Shown: piece by piece, positions 1 to 5,536 of the stretch
How positions within the stretch are numbered: position 1 is the stretch's first letter
Layout: the number at the start of each line of letters is the position of its first letter
Source of the DNA: JAVBTR01 sp031556065
GTDB lineage: Bacteria > Bacillota > Clostridia > Christensenellales > Aristaeellaceae
DNA length: 6,722 nucleotides
Assembly: GCA_031556065.1 (NCBI GenBank)
Contig: JAVBTR010000021.1
Coordinates: forward strand, 1-6,722
Direction of reading: 5' to 3'
Notes under the pieces: model-generated
What the model was told of the DNA's origin: nothing
Database searches by the model: none
The model's input: the letters and a program-made list of their open reading frames with translations, nothing else
Translations under genes and position numbers: made by a program

Positions 1-10
1 GATTTTCGGT

Positions 11-135
11 GGAATTTCGTAGAAATTCCTACCTTGCCCGAACAAACGACCGTAAAATCGAAGATTTTACAGTGCAGTGAGGGAAATCCCTCGTGCGACA
101 CCTGTGTCGCACGAAAGCGTCGACTTTGTCGACGC
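11..135. repeat. Array of five short palindromes
   Basis: Five hairpin-forming palindromes follow one another. They are 11-18/22-29 (8 bp, loop GTA), 52-59/63-70 (8 bp, loop GAA), 79-84/87-92 (6 bp, loop AA), 91-101/104-114 (11 bp, loop CT) and 117-124/128-135 (8 bp, loop TTT). All stems are perfect. The third and fourth share bases 91-92, so they cannot both form fully. No plausible reading frame crosses the segment. The array sits directly before a terminator and downstream of whatever rightward gene ends left of the window. It resembles the REP-like palindrome clusters found between genes in gut Clostridia; that family assignment is my inference. Confidence 0.7.
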
Positions 136-139
136 GCTG

Positions 140-174
140 AACCCCGGGGTAAGGCTTGACCCGGGGTTGTTTTT
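140..174 (+). terminator. Rho-independent terminator of an upstream rightward gene
   Basis: A perfect 9-bp GC-rich stem (140-148 with 160-168, AACCCCGGG/CCCGGGGTT) encloses an 11-base loop and is followed by G and TTTTT at 169-174. The T-run lies only on the right side, so it terminates rightward transcripts. No rightward gene lies to its left in the window, so the gene it serves is outside. It would not serve the leftward gene ending at 182. Confidence 0.8.
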
Positions 175-181
175 GCGTCTT

Positions 182-580
182 CTATTTGCTTAAGCAGTCC
201 ACCTGAAAAACCAAACCAAACAACACCGCAAACAACGCTGCCGCGCCAATATACACAAAAATGCTACTGAAAATCCCTGGCAGCACCAACGTTCCCACAA
301 CCGCGCTGGCCAAGGCAAAAAGAATAGCCGAAGCGGCAGCAATGAAAGTAGCATAGCGTTTAACGCAGCAATGGCAGCCCGCTTTGAAAACAAACATTGC
401 TTCCAGCAAAATCGCGCTTAATGCCAGTGCCAGACAAGGAATGGCAATAAGACCCACGTTTAGGATCGCGCCCAAAGAAAACAGGATCACCACCGGAACA
501 GCCAATAAAACCGCTCCGATCGTCGCAAAGATCAGGCCCCAAATACCACAGCGGGACCGCTTTTCCATATTTTGCACCAT
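182..580 (-). CDS. Small four-helix membrane protein, unknown function
   Basis: This 132-residue, strongly hydrophobic protein has about four predicted membrane helices (near residues 12-36, 42-66, 75-99 and 104-126). A short loop with a CHCC cysteine cluster (69-72) and basic residues lies between helices 2 and 3. Another cysteine sits near the C-terminus (C129). The start is the ATG at 580-578, preceded by AGGGAGGG at 594-587 with 6-base spacing; the second Met (residue 5) lacks such a site. The N-terminus is short and basic (KRSR), suggesting it faces the cytoplasm. Small Cys-containing membrane proteins of this size are common and uncharacterised in Clostridia. The gene is transcribed divergently from the dehydrogenase gene. 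I do not recognise a function. Confidence 0.75.
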   Translation of the reverse strand: MVQNMEKRSRCGIWGLIFATIGAVLLAVPVVILFSLGAILNVGLIAIPCLALALSAILLEAMFVFKAGCHCCVKRYATFIAAASAILFALASAVVGTLVLPGIFSSIFVYIGAAALFAVLFGLVFQVDCLSK

Positions 581-621
581 GTGTTTCCCTCCCTTTCACT
601 TCATCATCCTATGTGTTTTTG

Positions 622-650
622 TTGACAGCGGTGCGGCCTTTGAGTACACT
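622..650 (+). promoter_or_regulatory. Promoter of the glycerol-1-phosphate dehydrogenase operon
   Basis: A perfect -35 TTGACA (622-627) is followed by a 17-base spacer and a -10 TACACT (645-650, four of six consensus bases). Transcription would begin near 657, giving a leader of about 27 bases that contains the ribosome site at 674-678. No operator is obvious. Confidence 0.55.
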
Positions 651-657
651 TATAACA
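649..657 (-). promoter_or_regulatory. Possible extended -10 for the small membrane protein
   Basis: On the minus strand the sequence reads TGTTATAAG, an extended -10 element (TGnTATAAT, one mismatch). No good -35 hexamer lies about 17 bases upstream. It would give a leader of about 65 bases before the ATG at 580. It overlaps the -10 of the divergent rightward promoter. Confidence 0.3.
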
Positions 658-683
658 ATTGAACATATTTGAAAGGAGCCACC

Positions 684-2048
684 ATGTCTGTTACGATTAG
701 CTACGACGAGAACCAGAAATTGACTTTTCACGGTCTTGAATGTGATTGCCCCTGCCACCACCAAACCCTAACCCAGGATGTCTATGTAGGAACAGGCCTT
801 ATTGAAAAGGTCCCCCAATACATTCAAAATCGGGGTTTTGGAAAAACCTGCGTCTTGGTAACGGATAACATCCTCTATCCCCTTTTCGGACAAAATATGG
901 AAAATGTATTAAGATCGGCTGGTTTCGATGTTACCCTATGCCTTATCAAGCGTGAAGGCAAGGTAGAGCCAGATGAACGCACCTGCGGGGAAATCCTTCT
1001 ATCTATCACCCATGAAACGGAATTTTTAATTTCTGTGGGTTCCGGTTCATTAACCGATTCCACCCGCATTAACGCCATGCGTTGTAAATTGCCCTTTGTG
1101 GCCATCGGTACCGCCCCTTCCATGGATGGCTACACCTCCGCCATATCGCCTCTTTTGCTTCGTGGCGTTAAAATCCACCGGGATGCCGTCTGTCCCGATA
1201 TTATCGTTTGCGATCTGGATATTATGAAGACCGCGCCTCTTGATATGGTAGCTTCCGGCGTGGGCGATGTGCTGGGTAAATACATCGCCGATGTGGATTA
1301 CCGCCTGGGGCATATTATAAACGACGAGCCTTATTGCCACACCTGCGGGCAAATGTGCGTAGATGCCACCGATAAGGTGCTTGCCAATATTGAAGAAATA
1401 AAAAAACGTTCGCCAGAGGGAATCCGCGCACTGGTTGAAGGCCTGCTTATTACAGGGCTGACGATTCTGATCATCGGTCACACAAGATGCGTCTCTTCCA
1501 TGGAACACAATTGCGCTCATTACTGGGAAATGATGCAGCTTTATCTGGGCAATGAAGCTCCCGCCCACGGCGCTTCCGTAGGCGTAGGCACCTTGCTGGT
1601 GCTGCCCTTCTTCAAAAAGTTTATGGACGAGGATGTGCAAAAGCTGGATGAGGAAACCATTATTGCGGGCCGCTTAAGCGCCGATGAAACCCGCAAGCAG
1701 ATTTTATCTGCCTACGGTGAGGAAGCAGGCAACGCCCTTATTTTAGATAATCCTCAGGTCTTTTTGCCCGAAGAAATCCAGCGCCAGCGTATACGCCGGG
1801 TGAAGGAGCGTTTCCCCGCCATCCGTGAAACCTTTGCCGCCTTGCCAGAATATGAAACGCTATATAACGCCATGGCCTACTTGGAAGCCCCCCTCACCTG
1901 CGAGGACCTGGGCGTGCCCGAGAGCATGCGCAATGTGGGCCTCCACTGGGGCGCAGAATACCGTGCCCGGTACAGCCTGTTTAAAACCCTAAGGGAATGC
2001 GGGCTGATCGATGAATACTTGAAAGAGTTTCCTTATGAAACCAACTAA
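684..2048 (+). CDS. egsA: sn-Glycerol-1-phosphate dehydrogenase (EgsA/AraM type)
   Basis: This 454-residue cytosolic enzyme should reversibly reduce dihydroxyacetone phosphate to sn-glycerol-1-phosphate with NAD(P)H, using a bound metal. Family motifs are present in order: the nucleotide-binding loop VGSGSLTDSTR (about 118-128), TAPSMDGYTS (143-152), SGVGDVLGKY (191-200), SSMEHNCAHYWE (271-282) and APAHGASVGVGTLL (292-305). The expected metal ligands are Asp195, His275 and His295. The N-terminus carries a Cys/His patch (C20, C22, C24, H25, H26), also seen in Firmicute homologues. I chose ATG 684 because AGGAG (674-678) lies 5 bases upstream; an in-frame TTG at 669 lacks a site. A P-loop gene overlaps its 3' end. 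In bacteria this enzyme can supply archaeal-type glycerol-1-phosphate for prenylglycerol lipids; that role here is inference. Other iron-containing alcohol/glycerol dehydrogenases are less likely given the TAPSMDGY motif. Confidence 0.9.
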   Translation: MSVTISYDENQKLTFHGLECDCPCHHQTLTQDVYVGTGLIEKVPQYIQNRGFGKTCVLVTDNILYPLFGQNMENVLRSAGFDVTLCLIKREGKVEPDERTCGEILLSITHETEFLISVGSGSLTDSTRINAMRCKLPFVAIGTAPSMDGYTSAISPLLLRGVKIHRDAVCPDIIVCDLDIMKTAPLDMVASGVGDVLGKYIADVDYRLGHIINDEPYCHTCGQMCVDATDKVLANIEEIKKRSPEGIRALVEGLLITGLTILIIGHTRCVSSMEHNCAHYWEMMQLYLGNEAPAHGASVGVGTLLVLPFFKKFMDEDVQKLDEETIIAGRLSADETRKQILSAYGEEAGNALILDNPQVFLPEEIQRQRIRRVKERFPAIRETFAALPEYETLYNAMAYLEAPLTCEDLGVPESMRNVGLHWGAEYRARYSLFKTLRECGLIDEYLKEFPYETN

Positions 2049-2553
2049 AAAGCTGCCCCTGTTTATCGTAACAGGGGCAAGCGGCGTGGGTAAATCCACT
2101 ATCTGCGAAGCGCTATTCACAAGGGAAGAAAAATATATCGTTTTAGAAAGCGATATATTATGGAATGAACACTTCAACCAGCCGGAAACAGATTACCGGG
2201 CCTACCGGGAGGTTTGGCTTAGAATGTGCAATAACATTTCCCAGATCGGCTTGCCGGTAGTGCTTTGCGGCTGCAGTATTCCCAAACAGTTTGAAATATG
2301 CGATGAACGGGCAGGCTTTTCTGCGCTCCATTACCTGGCCGTGGTCACCGACGAAGCCACGCTCCTGGCCCGCATGAAAAACGGTCGTCATATTCAGGAC
2401 GAAAGCTGGCTAAAAAGCTCTGTAGATTTCAACAACTGGCTTAAAAACAACGCCAGCCAAACAACGCCAACCATTCAATTGCTGGACTACACAAACATCA
2501 GCATCGAGCAAGCAGCCGCCAAAGTGGACGAATGGATCAACCGACATATATAA
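2035..2553 (+). CDS. P-loop kinase-like protein (AAA_33 type)
   Basis: This 172-residue protein has an N-terminal Walker A loop, GASGVGKST (14-22), after a hydrophobic beta strand (LFIVTG). An acidic ESD (38-40) sits where small-molecule kinases bind magnesium or substrate. LLARMKNGR (110-118) resembles a short lid arginine segment. The size and fold plan match small nucleoside-, gluconate- or shikimate-kinase-like proteins. The substrate cannot be read from sequence. The start ATG lies 14 bases inside the preceding dehydrogenase gene, with only a weak GAAAGAG (2021-2027) ribosome site, so translation is probably coupled to that gene. The pairing suggests phosphorylation of a related polyol or sugar, but this is a guess from context. 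Confidence 0.8.
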   Translation: MKPTKKLPLFIVTGASGVGKSTICEALFTREEKYIVLESDILWNEHFNQPETDYRAYREVWLRMCNNISQIGLPVVLCGCSIPKQFEICDERAGFSALHYLAVVTDEATLLARMKNGRHIQDESWLKSSVDFNNWLKNNASQTTPTIQLLDYTNISIEQAAAKVDEWINRHI

Positions 2554-2566
2554 GCAAAAAAACACG

Positions 2567-2627
2567 CAAGGGCTTTGCCCCTTGACCCCACTAAAGGGAC
2601 GATGCCCCTTTAGAAACCCATATTGGG
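2567..2627. repeat. Intergenic palindromic repeat cluster
   Basis: Three hairpins lie in tandem just after the kinase stop. They are 2567-2573/2577-2584 (CAAGGGC, loop TTT, one bulged C), 2591-2600/2604-2613 (CTAAAGGG core, loop GAT, one A/C mismatch) and 2617-2620/2624-2627 (loop TAT). The pattern of a gggctttgcccc palindrome followed by ctaaaggg...ccctttag and aaaccc looks like an intergenic repeat family of Clostridia; I recall this type of motif but cannot confirm a copy number. None is followed by a T-run, so they are not obvious terminators. A further inverted pair, CATAAG/CTTATG, lies at 2631-2653. Confidence 0.6.
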
Positions 2628-2659
2628 ATACATAAGGAGTTTCATTTCTTATGCAGGGT

Positions 2660-2697
2660 CTGGGGCAGCGTCCCGGCGTGTTCTTTTTTATTTTTTT
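2660..2697 (+). terminator. Probable terminator of the dehydrogenase-kinase operon
   Basis: A 7-bp stem (2660-2666 with 2670-2676, two G-T pairs, loop AGC) is followed after 7 bases by a long T-rich tract (2684-2697). The T tract is the reverse of the Arc-type gene's terminal lysine codons and stop, so the two converging transcripts share it. The gap between stem and T-run makes this weaker than the terminator at 140-174. Confidence 0.45.
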
Positions 2698-2933
2698 CTG
2701 TGCTTTACTGCTTCTGCTAGAAGATATTCTATCTGCCCATTAATGGAGCGGATATCTTCATCCGCCCAGGCGGCGATATCATCCCACAAGGTGGACGAAA
2801 GCCGCAAGAGCACTTGCTTTTTTGCGCCTTCCTTGGCTTTCAGCGCCGCTTCCCGGGCCTTGATTTCTGTTTCCAGGGCGCTAATGCGGTTTAACCGCTT
2901 TTCCAGCTGTTCCTCCCTTTTTTCAATATCCAT
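2688..2933 (-). CDS. Arc-type ribbon-helix-helix protein with N-terminal coiled coil
   Basis: This 81-residue protein combines a charged heptad-like helix (residues 1-36, rich in Glu, Lys and Arg) with a C-terminal ribbon-helix-helix fold. The fold comprises strand KQVLLRL (39-45), helix A (about 46-60) and helix B SINGQIEYLLAEAVKHR (63-79). The pattern LRL...W...A.WA......S.N.QIEYLL matches Arc-like DNA-binding proteins. The start ATG 2933-2931 is preceded by AGAGGTG (2944-2938), which overlaps the stop of the SPFH gene; the gap between genes is 10 bases, so they form a coupled operon. An upstream in-frame Met inside the SPFH gene is less likely. The protein ends in RKK. Likely DNA-binding, possibly regulating its own operon, but no operator is identified. 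Confidence 0.82.
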   Translation of the reverse strand: MDIEKREEQLEKRLNRISALETEIKAREAALKAKEGAKKQVLLRLSSTLWDDIAAWADEDIRSINGQIEYLLAEAVKHRKK

Positions 2934-2943
2934 CGTACACCTC

Positions 2944-3963
2944 TTAATAAATCGAGCCGGAATTAATAATAGGCTGAGCATCCCGGTTACCGCAAAGCAC
3001 CACCAGGAGATTGGATACCATAACGGCCTTGCGTTCTTCATCCAGCAGAACAATTTCATCTTCACCCAATTTATCGATAGCCATTTTCACCATACCTACC
3101 GCGCCATCTACAATTTTCTGCCGGGCAGCGATAATGGCTGCGGCTTGCTGCCTTTGAAGCATGGCTGCGGCGATTTCTTCGGCGTAGGCTAAGTGGGTAA
3201 TGCGCACCTCCTCGATCTCCAGCCCCGCATTGGCTACCCGTTTTTGCAGTTCCTCCTGCATGACCTCTGCAATTTCAAGAGCGCTACCCCGAAGGGTTTT
3301 TTCTTTGATTCCATCGTCAGCCTCATCTTCATCGAAAATATCGTAAGGGTATAGGCGGGATACATTGCGAATAGTAGAATCGGTTTGAATACTTAAATAT
3401 TCCCGGTAATTTTCCACACTAAACACCGCCTGGGTGGGGTTTTCTACATGCCAGATCACAATGGCGCCAATGATGATCGGGTTACCCAGGGAGTCGTTCA
3501 CCTTCTGGCGACCGTTATCCAGGGTTTGCTTTTTAAGGGATACCGCCTTCTTTTCCCCCACCTGGCTCATAGCCGTATGGCCATTGGCAGCTGCAGCAGC
3601 GGTGCGTTTACGGGCTTCCGCCTTGGCCGCCTCGTAGGTAGGGCTGAATGATACACAGAATGGATTCACATAGAAGAAGCCTGGCTTTTTCACCGTACCA
3701 TGATAATTGCCAAAAAGAGTAAAAATGCGGGCCTCGTTAGGGTGAACCACCTTAAACCCAGCGGGAAAGATGCATAATGTCGTCCATAACAGGAAGCACA
3801 AGCCCATTAACAGGCCGCCTGCAAGCCCCTTTCCCCCATCCAGCAAAATAATTGAGTAGACGAATACCACAACAGACAATAAACCGGCCAAAATGGTAGC
3901 CAGCAATACCGGGAAGCCACTCATGGGGCGCAGTTCTTTTTCCGCAAAGTTCTTTTCAGACAT
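2944..3963 (-). CDS. SPFH/band-7 (stomatin-like) membrane protein
   Basis: This 339-residue protein starts with two hydrophobic helices (about 17-41 and 46-68), followed by an SPFH domain (about 69-265). Family signatures include HPNEARIFTLFGNYHGT (74-90), KKPGFFYVNPF (92-102), GNPIIIGAIVIWHVENP (160-176) and the helical AEEIAAAMLQRQQAAAIIAAR segment (261-281). SPFH proteins oligomerise at the membrane and scaffold lipid microdomains or proteases. An Ala/Lys-rich stretch (about 107-145) sits where many homologues have a short strand connection. The ATG at 3963-3961 is preceded by AAGGAGG (3977-3971) with 7-base spacing. It is the first gene of an operon with the Arc-type gene. Its exact cellular role cannot be read from sequence. 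Confidence 0.9.
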   Translation of the reverse strand: MSEKNFAEKELRPMSGFPVLLATILAGLLSVVVFVYSIILLDGGKGLAGGLLMGLCFLLWTTLCIFPAGFKVVHPNEARIFTLFGNYHGTVKKPGFFYVNPFCVSFSPTYEAAKAEARKRTAAAAANGHTAMSQVGEKKAVSLKKQTLDNGRQKVNDSLGNPIIIGAIVIWHVENPTQAVFSVENYREYLSIQTDSTIRNVSRLYPYDIFDEDEADDGIKEKTLRGSALEIAEVMQEELQKRVANAGLEIEEVRITHLAYAEEIAAAMLQRQQAAAIIAARQKIVDGAVGMVKMAIDKLGEDEIVLLDEERKAVMVSNLLVVLCGNRDAQPIINSGSIY

Positions 3964-3994
3964 ATCCGATCCTCCTTATCGTTTTGATATTACA

Positions 3995-4023
3995 ATGATA
4001 TCACATCGATAGTTTCTTGTCAA
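3995..4023 (-). promoter_or_regulatory. Promoter of the SPFH-Arc operon
   Basis: On the minus strand, a perfect -35 TTGACA (4023-4018), a 17-base spacer and a -10 TATCAT (4000-3995, five of six consensus bases) form a strong sigma-A promoter. Transcription would start near 3988, giving a leader of about 25 bases that carries the AAGGAGG site. Short repeats of the form GATATCA/AATATCA flank the -10. Confidence 0.75.
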
Positions 4024-4084
4024 TAGACTTTGAGGGTGATATACTGACTCGATCGAAAAAACGGGATTTAAAGAATGCTGCCGC

Positions 4085-4127
4085 AAAAAGGGCATCCGAA
4101 CTGTACGGGGCGAAACCTACGACGGAT
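4085..4127 (-). terminator. Possible leftward terminator after the 4166-4659 genes
   Basis: On the minus strand, a nested stem (ATCCG/CGGAT at 4127-4123 and 4098-4094, with inner pairs at 4120-4116 and 4108-4103) is followed by GCCC and TTTTT (4089-4085). This fits a weak rho-independent terminator for the leftward genes ending at 4166. The stem has bulges and the T-run is displaced by 4 bases. No other gene is convincing in 4024-4165. Confidence 0.3.
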
Positions 4128-4165
4128 TGACTTTCTGCCTGAAACCATAAATCAAACAGGCCATA

Positions 4166-4453
4166 CTAATATTCCTTGCTGCCGTCCTCTCTTATTGTCC
4201 AAAAGGGCAATGAACCATCCTGGCCATACCGGGCTCCATAGTCAAATCCATGACATGTCATCAATCTGGCAAATAGGGTGATTTTGGAAACCATGTTTTC
4301 CAATTCATGAATCTTGCCAGATTTATTGACATATTGCTCGGGAATCATCGCATCCAACCGTGCTTTGCTTGTTTGAATACTGGCATAGGCTTTGCTATAC
4401 GCGGCGCGGTCCGCCATTAGCTCATCGCTAAGCTGAAAACTTTTCCAGTTCAC
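4166..4453 (-). CDS. Hypothetical soluble helical protein, start uncertain
   Basis: The frame ending at the TAG 4168-4166 encodes a charged, mostly helical sequence of about 95 residues from a GTG at 4453. It ends with an aromatic segment (ARYGQDGSLPFWTIREDG). The frame is open back to an ATG at 4594, but the extra residues encoded there (Cys/Trp/Ser-rich) look unlike protein, and the overlapping frame there encodes a clean membrane segment. No start has a good ribosome site. The sequence may be the C-terminal half of a gene whose N-terminal half is the small membrane ORF at 4474-4659, separated by a one-base frameshift. I do not recognise a family. Confidence 0.4.
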   Translation of the reverse strand: MNWKSFQLSDELMADRAAYSKAYASIQTSKARLDAMIPEQYVNKSGKIHELENMVSKITLFARLMTCHGFDYGARYGQDGSLPFWTIREDGSKEY

Positions 4454-4473
4454 CTCGTTTTCTTCTGCCCAAA

Positions 4474-4659
4474 TCAATTGTAGCAAGCAGGAAATATAAC
4501 CCCACACGCAAGAAAAACCAAGCCCCCAACAAAAACAATTAGGGGCGGTAACACTTGCATTAGCAGAATAACTATAGGAAAAAGCAAAACCCATAGGGTT
4601 GACTTGCTTCTATTGTCAACTGTTGTAATACTTCCTCCCCCCTTGCTATTCAATCGCAT
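4474..4659 (-). CDS. Small membrane ORF, possibly 5' half of a frameshifted gene
   Basis: This frame encodes 61 residues: a polar basic N-terminus (about 1-20) followed by a strongly hydrophobic stretch (about 21-57, two close membrane helices) rich in Leu, Val, Ile and Phe. The ATG 4659-4657 begins 6 bases after the stop of the QueG-like gene. AAGGG within that gene's end lies about 10 bases before the ATG, which would allow coupled translation. A TGA at 4476-4474 ends it just where the frame one base back continues as hydrophilic protein (LIWAEENEVNW). Either it is a genuine small membrane protein or the front half of a disrupted gene. No homologue is recognised. Confidence 0.35.
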   Translation of the reverse strand: MRLNSKGGGSITTVDNRSKSTLWVLLFPIVILLMQVLPPLIVFVGGLVFLACGVIFPACYN

Positions 4660-4665
4660 TTTCTA

Positions 4666-5334
4666 CTAACCCTTGATTAGTGGACACGAAATCCTGCACA
4701 TATTGCAATCCACCGTATCGAACCCTCTTGCAGTTTTCCCGTAAGTGTTCTCTCTGCACAACTTTTGATTAACAGTACCGTTATCGATTGCTTTAACAGG
4801 ACAGGCATCAACACACCTGCGACATCCATCGATACAAATTTCCGCTGAACGCTCATCTGAAGATATATTCAAATCGGTTAGCATTGCACCTAACGTTACC
4901 ATGTTACCGTACTGCTTGGTCAAAAGCAAAGAGCTTTTACCAATAGACCCTACGCCCGCCAAGACCGCAATGTGTTTCATGGACAGCAGCCCTTTACCTG
5001 TCATGTTCTCCTGATCCCAGTATTCATAGGGCGCATCACAAGGGAGCGGTACCACCCTGCATTTGAACTGCGCTTCAATTGCTTTGGCTGCTCTAAATGC
5101 GATAAAATCAACCTCCGTGCAGCTCAACGAATTATAATGTCCATATACCAATCGAGGCTCTACTTTTGTCAAGCCCTTTGGCAACGCCACCGCAAAGGAA
5201 ATAACCGATTTGCAATCGGCGTAAATATCCTTGGGGTGATATCCAACAGGCGCATCTTTAAACGCTTCAACTCCTGCAAAGCCGCACAAATCTGCTCCAA
5301 GGGACAACACTATCTTCCGTATCTGCTCTTTCAC
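4666..5334 (-). CDS. Short QueG-like protein with two [4Fe-4S] clusters
   Basis: This 222-residue protein resembles epoxyqueuosine reductase in its core: GVGSIGKSSLLL (127-138) and YGNMVTLGAMLTD (142-154) match the GxIGKN...YGS...LGE.LTD region. It carries eight cysteines for two [4Fe-4S] clusters: C167, C171, C174 and C178 (CxxxCxxCxxxCP), C193, and C210, C213 and C217 (CxxCxxxCP). True QueG proteins are about 310-380 residues with a longer N-terminus and often HEAT repeats, so this short form probably acts on another substrate despite usual database naming. I chose GTG 5334 because GGAGGG (5345-5340) lies 5 bases upstream; the in-frame ATG 5376 lies upstream of the -10 and the predicted transcript start, with no ribosome site. 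Confidence 0.82.
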   Translation of the reverse strand: MKEQIRKIVLSLGADLCGFAGVEAFKDAPVGYHPKDIYADCKSVISFAVALPKGLTKVEPRLVYGHYNSLSCTEVDFIAFRAAKAIEAQFKCRVVPLPCDAPYEYWDQENMTGKGLLSMKHIAVLAGVGSIGKSSLLLTKQYGNMVTLGAMLTDLNISSDERSAEICIDGCRRCVDACPVKAIDNGTVNQKLCRENTYGKTARGFDTVDCNMCRISCPLIKG

Positions 5335-5365
5335 CGTATCCCTCCACCTGATGTTCCAATTGGTA

Positions 5366-5393
5366 TTTATAATCATCCATCAATTAACTTCAA
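5366..5393 (-). promoter_or_regulatory. Promoter of the QueG-like gene
   Basis: On the minus strand, -35 TTGAAG (5393-5388), a 16-base spacer and -10 TATAAA (5371-5366) would start transcription near 5359. This leaves about 25 bases before the GTG at 5334 and supports that start. The promoter overlaps the end of a coding-like stub. Confidence 0.5.
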
Positions 5394-5480
5394 AAACTTT
5401 TTGTCCGATAAAATCTCGTTTGTCACATACGCACCATCTTTGAAAAGCGCATAGGTTGTACTAAAAGTATATAATCGCAA
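5373..5480 (-). pseudogene. C-terminal remnant resembling a YoaP-type protein
   Basis: An open frame of 35 codons ends at the TGA 5375-5373 and lacks any plausible start; a TGA stop lies just upstream. Its end reads TTYALFKDGAYVTNEILSD and KKFLKL, which resembles the C-terminal region of YoaP-like proteins (GNAT or thioredoxin-like proteins with a YoaP domain, pattern Y..F..G.FVTHEI...KKF.KL). I therefore read it as the tail of a gene whose front has been deleted. The match is from memory of the family and would need a profile search. It lies between the YdeI-like and QueG-like genes, and its end now serves as promoter DNA for the latter. Confidence 0.45.
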
Positions 5481-5536
5481 TCAAACCATAAACCCTGATT
5501 AGTACTTAGCTTCGTTTTGCAATAGGAGTGGCTTTA

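Noticed and set aside
11..135. CRISPR-like array at the left edge
   Set aside because: The palindromes differ in sequence and there are no repeated units of equal length with spacers.
1050..1640. Long antisense open frame of 196 codons inside the dehydrogenase gene
   Set aside because: It is fully antisense to a clear enzyme gene and its composition follows the complementary codons; no family motif.
4076..4150. A cyclic-di-GMP riboswitch-like look (cgcaaaaagggcatccg)
   Set aside because: The conserved core and tetraloop/receptor of the known class do not line up, and no rightward gene follows within the window. A weak leftward terminator explains the pairing as well.
5335..5376. An upstream ATG (5376) as start of the QueG-like gene
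   Set aside because: It lies upstream of the -10 box and the predicted transcript start and has no ribosome site; the GTG at 5334 has GGAGGG at the right distance.
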